Positions 6,853 through 15,071 of a DNA stretch of 64,000 bases are shown piece after piece; position 1 is the first letter of the stretch, and the number at the start of each line of letters is the position of its first letter. The stretch is from Seongchinamella sediminis. GTDB taxonomy: Bacteria > Pseudomonadota > Gammaproteobacteria > Pseudomonadales > Halieaceae. The stretch covers positions 1 to 64,000 of the forward strand of contig NZ_QRAN01000013.1 in the NCBI RefSeq assembly GCF_003457605.1, read 5' to 3'. Under the pieces are notes generated by a model that made no database searches, was not told the DNA's origin, and was given only the letters and a program-made list of their open reading frames with translations. The position numbers and the translations under genes are program-made.

Positions 6853-8547
6853 TCAGGCGATACCCCAGGTCTCTGCCAGGTACTTCCAGTTGATGAAGTA
6901 GTACAGCGCGAAGCTGATGAAGAAGACCATTGCCAGTACCAGGGTGCCCGGAATGGCGAAGGCGCTGCCACCGTCCGCCGCGTACTCTTCGTCGGTAACG
7001 GGATCGGCGATCCACTGTTCGCTCATCTTCTGGTCGCCCAGCTTTTTGCCGAACAGCAGTGAGCCGACAATGATGACGCAGAAGGCCGCACCGCCGATCA
7101 CGGCGACGATTACCGAGAGCCCGTTGAGCGCCAGCATGGTGTAGGCGGCCGCCGGGAACTCGTGGGTGATGCCCCCGGTTGCGGCAAAGCCGATATCCCA
7201 GTGGCGCCGCGGCACGCCCAGGGTGCCAGCGCCCATCAGGAACAGGGAGACGCCGCACATGCCGAGCCCGAAGAGGTAGGGTTGCCACTTCGCCAGGCCT
7301 TTCATGATGATCTCGCGGCGGAACAGCACCGGCACCAGCCAGTAGGTGAGTGCCATGAATGCCAGGGTCGTGCCTACCACCACGGTGGCGTGGAAGTGAC
7401 CGGGCACATACAGCGTGTTGTGGATCAGCAGGTTGATCTGCTCAGCCCCCATAACCACCCCGGTGATGCCGCCCAGAAAGCCGAAGCCGACCAGGGAGAT
7501 GAACATGCCGGAGAAGGTCGGGTTGCCCCAGGGCGCCTTGCGCAGCCAGGTAAAGAGCCCCGCGCGGTGTCCGCGAGCACGCTGGGCGGCCTCGATCGAG
7601 CCAGGCACGGTCAGGCCGTGGACCATGGAGGCCATCACCGCCAGGTACATGGCATAGCTGGTGTTAAACATCTTGAAGTTGGCGCTGACGCCAGGGTCCA
7701 CCAGCAGGTGGTGGGCGCTGGCGATCTGCAGGAACAGGATGTACACCAGGAACGCGGTGCGGCTGACCTTCTCCGACAGGGGGCGGGCGCCGAACAGGAT
7801 GGCAGCGATGGCATACCAGACCGCCACGTGGGCGGAGACGTTGATCTGCTGCGATGAGTGGCCGAAGGCCCACCAGATCAGGCGGTAGGCCAGGGCGTCG
7901 ATCTCGCCCACCAGGCCCACACTCCACAGGAAGGTGGGGATCAGGATGATGGCGCCGCTGACGATGGTGAACACCGCGATAATGGCCGCGGTCATGCCGC
8001 CGAAGGTCACCAGCGGGATGGAGCCCTGGTAGGTGTTCTCGGCCTTGGCGACCACCAGGGTGCCGAAAAACACGAAACAACCGATCAGTGCGCCCACCGC
8101 GAACAGGATCAGGCTGAGGTAGAACAGCGGCGGCGCCTCCAGTGGCGCATAGGAGGTCATCATGACGCTGGCGTTACCCTGCAGCACCACCACGTTGTTC
8201 ATGACCGCGCCGACCACCATCAGCACGAAGCCCAGCCAGGCCCAGCGCGGCGTCGCCAGGCGGCTGCCCAGCAGCACCGCCGAGGTGAAGTAGAGCACCG
8301 CGATTTCAAAGAAAATGATCCAGAAAATCAGCACGTTGAGGCCGTGTGCCGTCAGCACCATGTAGAAATCCTGGGCCCCCAGCAGGTGCACCGCCTGCCA
8401 GCGGGTCAGGCCTACCAGCAGGCCATAAACGCCGCCCACGAGCAGGAACACCACCGCCGCCACGGCGTTGGCCTTGATGAGGGATTCCGCCGGGCCGTGC
8501 AGCTTCAGGCCGGTGTCCGGGCAGGTTCTGAAAGTTGTATTTACCAT
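6853..8547 (-). CDS. B-family heme-copper subunit I, candidate NO reductase (NorY-like)
   Basis: 564-aa polytopic protein that aligns throughout with ba3-type (B-family) oxidase subunit I. Ligands visible: His68 (helix II), His230 (helix VI, WWAFGH), His279-His280 (helix VII, ASAHHLLVDPG) and His384/His386 (helix X, VPGHFHATV). The active-site tyrosine cross-linked to the helix VI His in B-family oxidases (His+4) is Gln234 here (GHSSQQ). Loss of that tyrosine is characteristic of NO reductases in the superfamily, so a nitric oxide reductase of the sNOR kind is more likely than an O2 reductase. This is inference from the site and gene order. It lies 10 bases after subunit II in the operon. Confidence 0.88.
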   Translation of the reverse strand: MVNTTFRTCPDTGLKLHGPAESLIKANAVAAVVFLLVGGVYGLLVGLTRWQAVHLLGAQDFYMVLTAHGLNVLIFWIIFFEIAVLYFTSAVLLGSRLATPRWAWLGFVLMVVGAVMNNVVVLQGNASVMMTSYAPLEAPPLFYLSLILFAVGALIGCFVFFGTLVVAKAENTYQGSIPLVTFGGMTAAIIAVFTIVSGAIILIPTFLWSVGLVGEIDALAYRLIWWAFGHSSQQINVSAHVAVWYAIAAILFGARPLSEKVSRTAFLVYILFLQIASAHHLLVDPGVSANFKMFNTSYAMYLAVMASMVHGLTVPGSIEAAQRARGHRAGLFTWLRKAPWGNPTFSGMFISLVGFGFLGGITGVVMGAEQINLLIHNTLYVPGHFHATVVVGTTLAFMALTYWLVPVLFRREIIMKGLAKWQPYLFGLGMCGVSLFLMGAGTLGVPRRHWDIGFAATGGITHEFPAAAYTMLALNGLSVIVAVIGGAAFCVIIVGSLLFGKKLGDQKMSEQWIADPVTDEEYAADGGSAFAIPGTLVLAMVFFISFALYYFINWKYLAETWGIA

Positions 8548-8557
8548 TGTCCTTCCC

Positions 8558-9100
8558 CTAGTCCACCACGTGAATCTTGCCGATCATCAGGTGATGGCCG
8601 ATACCGCAGTATTCGTTGCAGATGACCGAGTATTCGCCCGTCTCGTTGGGCGTCAGGCTGAACACGTGCTCGTAATTAGGCACCACCTGGATGTTGATGT
8701 TCGCCGGCTGCAGTGAGAAGCCGTGCTGCCAGTCCAGGGAGGAGAGGTGGAAACGGTAGGTTTCCCCCTTTTTCAACTCCAGGATCGGCCACCAGTCCCA
8801 GAGCCGGGCAATCAGGTAGACGTCGCTGCCGGCGGGCGGGGCCACGACCGGGGCATTGCGCGGCCCCTCCTTGCGCACCTCGTACTTCTCCACGAAGGCT
8901 TCCGTGGCCGCCTGGAAGGCCTTGGGCGTTGTCTTGTAGGTCTCGGTGCCGAGGTTCTGCTTACCGACCACGTGCCAGTAGGGCATCATGAAGGTCATCA
9001 CCAGGCCCCAGATAAAAACCAGGGAAATCCACAGCAACTCGGACTTGTGTATGGGCTCGTTCCACCAGAGCTTTTTGGCGGGGGGCGACAGGCTGGACAT
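8558..9100 (-). CDS. CuA-bearing subunit II of the heme-copper complex (NorS-like)
   Basis: 180-aa protein with one N-terminal membrane helix (about residues 21-40) and a cupredoxin domain. All CuA ligands are present: His126 (DWQHGFS), Cys161, Cys165, His169 and Met172 in CNEYCGIGHHLM. A single anchoring helix and short length are typical of B-family (ba3-like) subunit II rather than A-family COX2, which has two helices. It accepts electrons from a periplasmic cytochrome c or cupredoxin and passes them to subunit I. The gene follows the 51-aa membrane protein by 33 bases and precedes subunit I by 10. Confidence 0.92.
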   Translation of the reverse strand: MSSLSPPAKKLWWNEPIHKSELLWISLVFIWGLVMTFMMPYWHVVGKQNLGTETYKTTPKAFQAATEAFVEKYEVRKEGPRNAPVVAPPAGSDVYLIARLWDWWPILELKKGETYRFHLSSLDWQHGFSLQPANINIQVVPNYEHVFSLTPNETGEYSVICNEYCGIGHHLMIGKIHVVD

Positions 9101-9133
9101 CGGCAGTCCCTCTTTAAGAACAGTGAATTGTTA

Positions 9134-9289
9134 TTAACGGGCGGGAATCGTGAAAATCTCTGCCAGTCCCCACACCAGGTAAAGCAATGACGGCGATGCG
9201 ACGCCAATAAACAGCAGCAGGAAAGGGTTATCGAGAAGTTTCTGCATCATCGGCTCGGAGCCGTTGTCGCCTTGTTCCTGATCAGACAT
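9134..9289 (-). CDS. Single-helix small subunit of the heme-copper complex
   Basis: 51-aa frame read directly from the sequence: a polar acidic N-terminus (MSDQEQGDNGSE), one hydrophobic helix (about residues 22-41) and a short tail ending IFTIPAR. It starts at an ATG preceded by GGGGGAA and is the first gene of the heme-copper run. One-helix small subunits (subunit IIa/CbaD-like) are known to accompany B-family oxidases, and the position directly before subunit II supports that role. No conserved ligand is visible, so the function is probably structural. Confidence 0.65.
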   Translation of the reverse strand: MSDQEQGDNGSEPMMQKLLDNPFLLLFIGVASPSLLYLVWGLAEIFTIPAR

Positions 9290-9383
9290 GGTTTGTTCCC
9301 CCTGGGGACAGTGGCGGTAAGCAAATACCCGACGAATTTTGTCGGTTGATGCTGAATGCTACTATTACAGTTCAGCGCAAGTC

Positions 9384-9397
9384 TTGATATCGGTCAA
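9384..9397 (-). promoter_or_regulatory. FNR/DNR-type binding site upstream of the heme-copper operon
   Basis: The sequence TTGATATCGGTCAA (TTGAC-N4-ATCAA on the coding strand) differs by one base from the FNR/Anr/Dnr consensus TTGAT-N4-ATCAA. Its centre is about 101 bases before the ATG of the 51-aa gene. A possible -10 (TAGCAT, 9356-9361) would place the site at -41.5, the class II activator position, though a better -10 match (TGTAAT, 9364-9369) would not. This predicts control by oxygen limitation or nitric oxide. Confidence 0.6.
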
Positions 9398-9451
9398 GTA
9401 AAATGGCGGCGATAGTCGATTTTGTGGCCGCTCAGGGACCCCGGAGCGCGG

Positions 9452-9478
9452 AAAAAAAACCCGCAGACAGGCTGCGGG
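9452..9478 (-). terminator. Rho-independent terminator after the DUF1329 gene
   Basis: On the minus strand, CCCGCAG and CTGCGGG form a 7-bp GC-rich stem around a 5-base loop, followed at once by eight T residues. It lies 20 bases after the DUF1329 stop codon and before the FNR-like box, so it separates the Ycf48-RND-DUF1302-DUF1329 transcript from the heme-copper operon. Confidence 0.9.
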
Positions 9479-9497
9479 GCTGGTATCGCGGTTGCTA

Positions 9498-10886
9498 CTA
9501 GCGCTTGGCCATCTTGCGCAGGTTGGCGGGGGTGAAGTAGTCCTTGTCCAGGTAGTCGATCGAGTGATCGGTTTCCTTGCGGTCGATGGTGATGAAGTTG
9601 CTCACGTAGGCACCGGACGGCAGGTCGTGGAATACCTGGGTGTGCTTCTCGTAGCACTCACTGTCGTAATTGTAGTCCGACAGGAAGTAGCCCACACGCC
9701 ACAGGTTGTCGCGACCGTCGAAGTTCTCGGACATCACCGGGTTCCAGGTGTCATCCTCGATATACCAGCGACGCTTCTTGTAGGCGTGGCGCTTGCCCTC
9801 CGCCAGGTCGCCCTGCACCACGTGCACGCGGCGCTTCTCGAAGCGCACGAAGTCCGGGTTCAGGTGGTGCAGGGTCAGGCGATCGTCCAGGGTGCCGTTG
9901 TGCTTGTTGTTGAACTGGTAGTTGTGGAACGGCACATAGATTTCCTGTAAACCCAGGTAGGTATAATTGAAGCGGTCGAAAGCGCCATTGAAGCCCTTGT
10001 GGTCATCGATGGTCTGCAGGCCGCCGGGGCCGTCCGGGTTGTCATAGCCGATGGCGGGCGCCTTGCGCACCCGGCGGGTTCCCGGGTCATAAGTCCAGGC
10101 ATTGCGGCTGTTGGCCTTGAAGTCCATCGGGTCCTGGACCACTGTCATCTCGCCTTTTTTACGCGGTGGCGCAATGCGGGTGGAGAAGGTCCACACGATG
10201 CGGTCGCCCACGGTCTCTTCCGTCGTCCCCACTGGATTTTCGGGGTTGTTGAAGGGATTGGACTGGTAGAAATCCACCGCGTCGTGAGCACGCTCGCCGT
10301 TGGCAAACACGCCGTAGCCGTCATAGGCCACGTGGTAGGACTCGTAGCAGGCTGTGGTGCGCATATTCCACAGCAGGTGCTCGGGCTTGTCACCATGGAT
10401 CGGGAAGGCGACGCCGCCGTTGTAATTCTTCAGCGTATCGACCCCGTTGGCGACCACGGTATTGGGCACGTTCCACTTGGTGCGCGCGGCGGTCACCTTG
10501 TCGACCTGGAAGTCCCGGTGCGTCGGGTAGACCACGATGCGGTAATCCGGATAGCGCTCGAACATCGCCTTCTGGCCCTCACCGAGGTGTTCGGCGTGCT
10601 CCTTGTAGTTGGCGGCGGTGATGGTGACCACCGGCTTGTCATCCTTGTAGGGATCGGGCCGGGTCTCGCCAGGCCCCGCGTAGTCCAGGCCGGGGGGCAG
10701 GCCCAGCCATTTGGGTTCCCAGGCAGGGATGGAGCCGTCGGCATTGCCTTCGATCTTGGCGCCGAAGGGGTGCAGTTCGGTGCCGAGCCTGTTGGCCTGC
10801 TCTTCCGAGAGTTGTGCGTGCGCGAATCCGGCGCTCAGGAATACTGACGCCAGGCCGGCCACGATGGGACGCTTGTGTTGCTGCAT
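9498..10886 (-). CDS. DUF1329 outer-membrane/periplasmic protein
   Basis: 462-aa exported protein with a signal peptide (cleavage likely after AGFAHA, about residue 24). The body matches DUF1329, a LolB/VioE-like half-barrel family, with the typical openings LGTELHPFGAK and GSIPAWEPKW and many aromatic-rich beta strands. DUF1329 genes are almost always adjacent to DUF1302, a Ycf48-like gene and an RND exporter in bacteria that degrade alkanes, steroids or other hydrophobic compounds, as here. A role in moving or binding a hydrophobic substrate in the envelope is inferred from that context. The gene ends at a strong terminator. Confidence 0.9.
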   Translation of the reverse strand: MQQHKRPIVAGLASVFLSAGFAHAQLSEEQANRLGTELHPFGAKIEGNADGSIPAWEPKWLGLPPGLDYAGPGETRPDPYKDDKPVVTITAANYKEHAEHLGEGQKAMFERYPDYRIVVYPTHRDFQVDKVTAARTKWNVPNTVVANGVDTLKNYNGGVAFPIHGDKPEHLLWNMRTTACYESYHVAYDGYGVFANGERAHDAVDFYQSNPFNNPENPVGTTEETVGDRIVWTFSTRIAPPRKKGEMTVVQDPMDFKANSRNAWTYDPGTRRVRKAPAIGYDNPDGPGGLQTIDDHKGFNGAFDRFNYTYLGLQEIYVPFHNYQFNNKHNGTLDDRLTLHHLNPDFVRFEKRRVHVVQGDLAEGKRHAYKKRRWYIEDDTWNPVMSENFDGRDNLWRVGYFLSDYNYDSECYEKHTQVFHDLPSGAYVSNFITIDRKETDHSIDYLDKDYFTPANLRKMAKR

Positions 10887-10949
10887 TATGACTTACCTCT
10901 TGCTGGGAGCTGCGGGTTAACTATAGACAATTTCATAGCTGTTGTAGTT

Positions 10950-10981
10950 CGCCGGTCGGTGCGGTATCGCGCTGACCGGCG
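10950..10981 (-). terminator. Hairpin between the DUF1302 and DUF1329 genes
   Basis: A long stem-loop: CGCCGGTC pairs with GACCGGCG and the stem continues inward by six more pairs (including G-U) to a GTAT loop. It starts 6 bases after the DUF1302 stop codon. There is no T-tract, so it may be a partial terminator or an RNA-stabilising element setting the relative level of the two proteins. Confidence 0.5.
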
Positions 10982-10986
10982 AGCCG

Positions 10987-12633
10987 TTAAAAGCGGTACT
11001 TGATATCGAGCGCGAAGTTGTCGCGATCGCTCAATACCTTGTCAGCCGGGTCATCGTTGCCGAAGTACCAGTTGTACCTGGCGTCGAAGGTCCAGTTGCT
11101 CAGGTAGTTGGCGGTGACACCGAAGGAGGCGGTTTTCACACCCTCCTTCAGGCCATTGTTCAAAGCGATGCCGTTGCCATAGCCGTCCACGTCATGCTTG
11201 AAAGTGATCGGTACGTCGACGTCCATACCGCGAATCACCTGGAAATACTTCAGGCTCAGGCGGAACTGGTAGCCCCAGGCGTCGTCGGTGACCAGGACGC
11301 CGTTGCGGGCACCGGCCGCATCCTCGGACAGGGAGCCCTCGCCCAGGTTGTTGCCCTGGTAGATCACCTCGCCCAGCAGGGTGATCTGCTCCGACAGCCA
11401 GTCGAACGCCGTGTAAAGGTCGGTGAACCCGGCGATCACCTGGTAGTAGTGGCCGCGTGTGGTGTCAGACTGCACGAAGTGGACGTCGCCGTTGTCGTCG
11501 ATATAGGTCGTCGGGGTGAGGTCGACAAAAGGCATGTTCTCGGAGTAGGCCACGTCGGCATATACCTGCGCTTCGGAGACGTTGGTGCTGAAGCTGGCGC
11601 CCCAGATCTTCACATCCTCGGCATAGGTCTCGTTTACCAGCGCCTGGAACCGGCTCAGATTGATATCCACGCGCGCGTTGGGGATATTGGAGTGGGACTC
11701 GGTATAGTAGAAATCGAAATTGGTACCGTTGTCGGTGATATACCGGAGTGCCACGCCGTACTGGCCATCGCTGTCACCGGGCTTTTCCTTGCCGCCAACC
11801 TTGCCATTGGCAGGTACGCCCGGGAAAAAGATCAGGTTCTCGGCACCGGGGCCGGTGATGTCACTGGAACTCAGGTAGCTGCCGACACCGGGCAGGGTGG
11901 ACCCGTCCCAGCCCTCCTTGTAGTAGACCTCGGCACTGAGGTTGAAGTTGAAATCCCACTTCAAATCGATGGCGGGGGTGGGCAGGAACACGGTCTTGGC
12001 CTCTACCCCGGGTGCCAGCGCCACGGCGGAGTCGATCGGGTTCTGGATCGCGTTCACACCGGGATAGAAGGTGGCCTCACCCCAGCTGATCACCTGGTGG
12101 CCGGCGCGAATGGCGCCGCCCATGGTGTCGCCCACATCGAAGGCGTAGGTGACAAACGCATCCAGCAGGCGGATGCGCCGGCCGTGCTCCTCAATGGTGC
12201 CGCGGGCGAATTCGCCGCGTACCACGCTACCGCCTACCGGGATACCGCTGTTGAAGGAGAGATAGTTATCGCGACTCATGTCCGATGTGCCATCGGTATA
12301 CACGTAGTCGTAGTGACCATCGGTGCGCACGAAGAAAGAGAAATCCTCGTACGAGCCGCCCAGTTCAAGGATGAAGCTGGCCTTGGACGAGGTCATGCTG
12401 CCCGCATCGAAGCTGTTGTTGCCGTCGTTGTCGTTGAGCACCGACTCCAGGTCCTTGTCGCGGGACTCGGTGCGCCACTGGGCGGAATAACCCATTGTGG
12501 TGTCGACGTTGAACAGCCAGTCACCCTGCTCGAATTGCAGTGCCTGGGCCGGCGCGCAGACCGCGACGGTGCCTGCCAGGGCGGCGCCGCGCAGGGCGAC
12601 GACCAGTTTGTGTTGCTGTGTGTTGAGTTTCAT
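10987..12633 (-). CDS. DUF1302 outer-membrane protein
   Basis: 548-aa predicted beta-barrel. A signal peptide ends near APAQALQF, and the remainder is alternating amphipathic strands rich in Asp/Tyr/Gly, ending in a C-terminal KYRF (terminal Phe, the outer-membrane assembly signal). DUF1302 family members accompany DUF1329 proteins. The ATG at 12633 is chosen because GGGG lies 8 bases upstream and it starts a standard signal peptide; a TTG four codons earlier is less likely. It probably forms the outer-membrane channel or receptor of the hydrophobic-compound system. Confidence 0.9.
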   Translation of the reverse strand: MKLNTQQHKLVVALRGAALAGTVAVCAPAQALQFEQGDWLFNVDTTMGYSAQWRTESRDKDLESVLNDNDGNNSFDAGSMTSSKASFILELGGSYEDFSFFVRTDGHYDYVYTDGTSDMSRDNYLSFNSGIPVGGSVVRGEFARGTIEEHGRRIRLLDAFVTYAFDVGDTMGGAIRAGHQVISWGEATFYPGVNAIQNPIDSAVALAPGVEAKTVFLPTPAIDLKWDFNFNLSAEVYYKEGWDGSTLPGVGSYLSSSDITGPGAENLIFFPGVPANGKVGGKEKPGDSDGQYGVALRYITDNGTNFDFYYTESHSNIPNARVDINLSRFQALVNETYAEDVKIWGASFSTNVSEAQVYADVAYSENMPFVDLTPTTYIDDNGDVHFVQSDTTRGHYYQVIAGFTDLYTAFDWLSEQITLLGEVIYQGNNLGEGSLSEDAAGARNGVLVTDDAWGYQFRLSLKYFQVIRGMDVDVPITFKHDVDGYGNGIALNNGLKEGVKTASFGVTANYLSNWTFDARYNWYFGNDDPADKVLSDRDNFALDIKYRF

Positions 12634-12680
12634 TGTTAACCCCAATTTACCCTAGTTGAAAAAATATGTTTTACACGCTG

Positions 12681-15071
12681 CTAGGCAGGCGTTGACGACG
12701 AGGAACGATCTGCCTGGATGCCCAAGTCCTCATCTTCGGCTTCCGGCTTCACCAGCAGGTAGGCCAGCCCGGGCAGCAGCCACAGTGCGCCCACCATGTT
12801 CCACAGGAACATGAAGGTGAGCAGGATGCCCATATCCGCCTGGAACTTGATCGGCGACATGATCCAGGTGATCACGCCGACACCCAGGGCGATGCCGGTA
12901 AAGGCCACCGCGCGCCCGGTAGTGGACAGCGCCTGGTAATAGGCCTCCTGCATCGGCAGCCCCTGTTTCAGGTAGTAGGTGAGGCGGTTGTAGATGTAGA
13001 TGCCATAGTCGACACCCACGCCCACACCCAGCGCCACTACCGGCAGCGTGGCCACCTTGATGCCGATGCCCAGGTAGGCCATCAGCGCCTGGCACAGGGC
13101 CGAGGTCAGGCCCAGCGGCACGATGATACAGACCACGGCCACCCAGCTGCGGAAGCTGAGGAAGACCAGGGCCGCCACCACCGAGTAGACCAGGATGAGA
13201 ATCTGTTTCTGCGCCACCGCGATTTCCTGGTTGGTGGCCGCCTCGATACCGGCGTTGCCCGCCGCCAGGTTGAACTTCACCCGTTCGTTGCCGTAGTCCT
13301 GCTGGAAGCGCTGCACCGCGGCCACCACCGAGGCCAGCGTCTCCGCCTTGTGGTCATCCAGGTACAGGGCGACCAGGGCCAGCGAGCAATCGAGATTCAT
13401 CAATTCCCGCGGCACGTTGGCGGCCGCGCCATCCAGCGCCCGCTGGTTGCGTGACAGGGTGCGCCAGCGCGGATTGCCTTCGTTGAGACCCATCGAGGAC
13501 AGGCGGATAACGTCGGCCATGGACACCACGTTCTGCACGCCCGGCACGTTCTCCATGTACCAGTCGAACTTGTCGACCAGCGCCACGTTGTCGTACTTGG
13601 TGCAGGACTCCACCGGGGTTTCCACCATGACCACCATGATGTCCGTGCTCACCGCGTAATTACTGGTGATGAAGGCATTGTCCAGGTTGTAACGGGAGTC
13701 CGGACGCAATTCCGGCGCCCCGGCATCGAGATCGCCTATCTTCATGTACTGGCCGCCCCAGATACCGATACCATAGCCCACCGCAGCGATGCCCAGCGAC
13801 GCGATGGCCACCTTGCGCGATGCGCAGCGCGACACCAGCGACCACAGCCTGTGCCGCTGTTGCGGGTCGATACGCATGTGGTCGATGCCATTCTTGCTCA
13901 CGCCGATGTAGGACATGATCACCGGCAGCAGCACCAGGTTGGTGAAGATGATAGCGGCGACCCCGATACTGGCGGCGATTCCCAGTTCCTGGATCACCTG
14001 GATGTCAATCACCAGCAGGGTGATGAAACCCACCGCGTCACTGAGCAGCGCCGTCATACCCGCCATGTACAGGCTGGCGAAGGCCATGCGGGCTGCGAGC
14101 AGGCGGCTTCCCGCCACGTCCATATTGAGGGCGATAGCGTTGATGACCTGGACGCCGTGACTGACCCCCACCGCCAGGATCAGGAACGGTACCAGGATGG
14201 AATAGGCGTTGAGGCCGAAGCCGAGTACGTTGAGCAGGCCCAGCTGCCAGATTACCGCGAACACCGAGGTCAGCAGTGGGGCGACGGTGGCGCGCAGGCA
14301 GCGAGTGTAAATGAACAGCAGGACGAAGGTGATGGCCAGGGTGATGATGGCGAACAACAGGATCGCTCCCACCCCCTCCAGCAGGTCGCCGACAATCTTC
14401 GGGAAACCGATGATGTGGACGGTAATATTGTCGTTTTCATAACTCTGGCGGACTTTTTCTTCCAGCGCGCGGGAAAAGTCCAGGTAATCGAGCCGCTCCC
14501 CCGTGGTCGGCTCCACATCGTAGATGGGCACCTCGATAATGGTCGACTTGAAGTCATTCGCCACCATCTGGCCCACCACGCCGGAGCGCAGCAGGTTGAT
14601 GCGCAATTGCTGCAGGGAGCGCTCGGAACCGTCGTAGTCCGGGGGCATGACCGAGCCGGCGTCGAAGCCCTCTTCGGTCACCATTACCCAGCGTACGTCC
14701 GGGCTCCAGATACTCTTCAGCCCGTTCTTGTTGACCCCGGGAATATAGAATATCTCGTCCGCAATCTGGCCCAGGGTAGACAGGTACTCATCGTTGAAAA
14801 TATCACCTTCTTCCACGGCGACCGATACCTTGAGGCTTGTGCCCCCGGCACGCAGGTCCTTGAGGTGGGTGTTCATCTTCTGGACGAAGGGGTGTCCCTG
14901 GGGGATCAGTTTGGAGAAACTGGCGTCCGGCCGCAGGTGATAGGCCTGGAAACCCAGGTAGGCGGTAATCAGCAGAAACAGCACCAGGATCACCGGGCGC
15001 GCACCGAAAATCATGCGCTCCGGCAGGCGCGCTTCCTCAATCGCAGGGTAGTGAATGTTGTCGTCGGCCAT
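12681..15071 (-). CDS. RND/MMPL-family exporter
   Basis: 796-aa inner-membrane RND protein in the compact hydrophobe-transporter form: helix 1 (about 27-46), a large periplasmic domain, a five-helix bundle (about 240-385), a second periplasmic loop and a final helix group (about 620-775). Duplicated membrane segments carry the SSD-like sequences ILVPFLILAVGVSHGVQ and VVALGVGVGVDYGIYIYN. Acidic residues in the second copy (Asp in GVDYG) fit proton coupling. Its ATG overlaps the stop codon of the Ycf48-like gene. With DUF1302/DUF1329 it likely moves lipids or hydrophobic metabolites across the envelope. Confidence 0.9.
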   Translation of the reverse strand: MADDNIHYPAIEEARLPERMIFGARPVILVLFLLITAYLGFQAYHLRPDASFSKLIPQGHPFVQKMNTHLKDLRAGGTSLKVSVAVEEGDIFNDEYLSTLGQIADEIFYIPGVNKNGLKSIWSPDVRWVMVTEEGFDAGSVMPPDYDGSERSLQQLRINLLRSGVVGQMVANDFKSTIIEVPIYDVEPTTGERLDYLDFSRALEEKVRQSYENDNITVHIIGFPKIVGDLLEGVGAILLFAIITLAITFVLLFIYTRCLRATVAPLLTSVFAVIWQLGLLNVLGFGLNAYSILVPFLILAVGVSHGVQVINAIALNMDVAGSRLLAARMAFASLYMAGMTALLSDAVGFITLLVIDIQVIQELGIAASIGVAAIIFTNLVLLPVIMSYIGVSKNGIDHMRIDPQQRHRLWSLVSRCASRKVAIASLGIAAVGYGIGIWGGQYMKIGDLDAGAPELRPDSRYNLDNAFITSNYAVSTDIMVVMVETPVESCTKYDNVALVDKFDWYMENVPGVQNVVSMADVIRLSSMGLNEGNPRWRTLSRNQRALDGAAANVPRELMNLDCSLALVALYLDDHKAETLASVVAAVQRFQQDYGNERVKFNLAAGNAGIEAATNQEIAVAQKQILILVYSVVAALVFLSFRSWVAVVCIIVPLGLTSALCQALMAYLGIGIKVATLPVVALGVGVGVDYGIYIYNRLTYYLKQGLPMQEAYYQALSTTGRAVAFTGIALGVGVITWIMSPIKFQADMGILLTFMFLWNMVGALWLLPGLAYLLVKPEAEDEDLGIQADRSSSSTPA

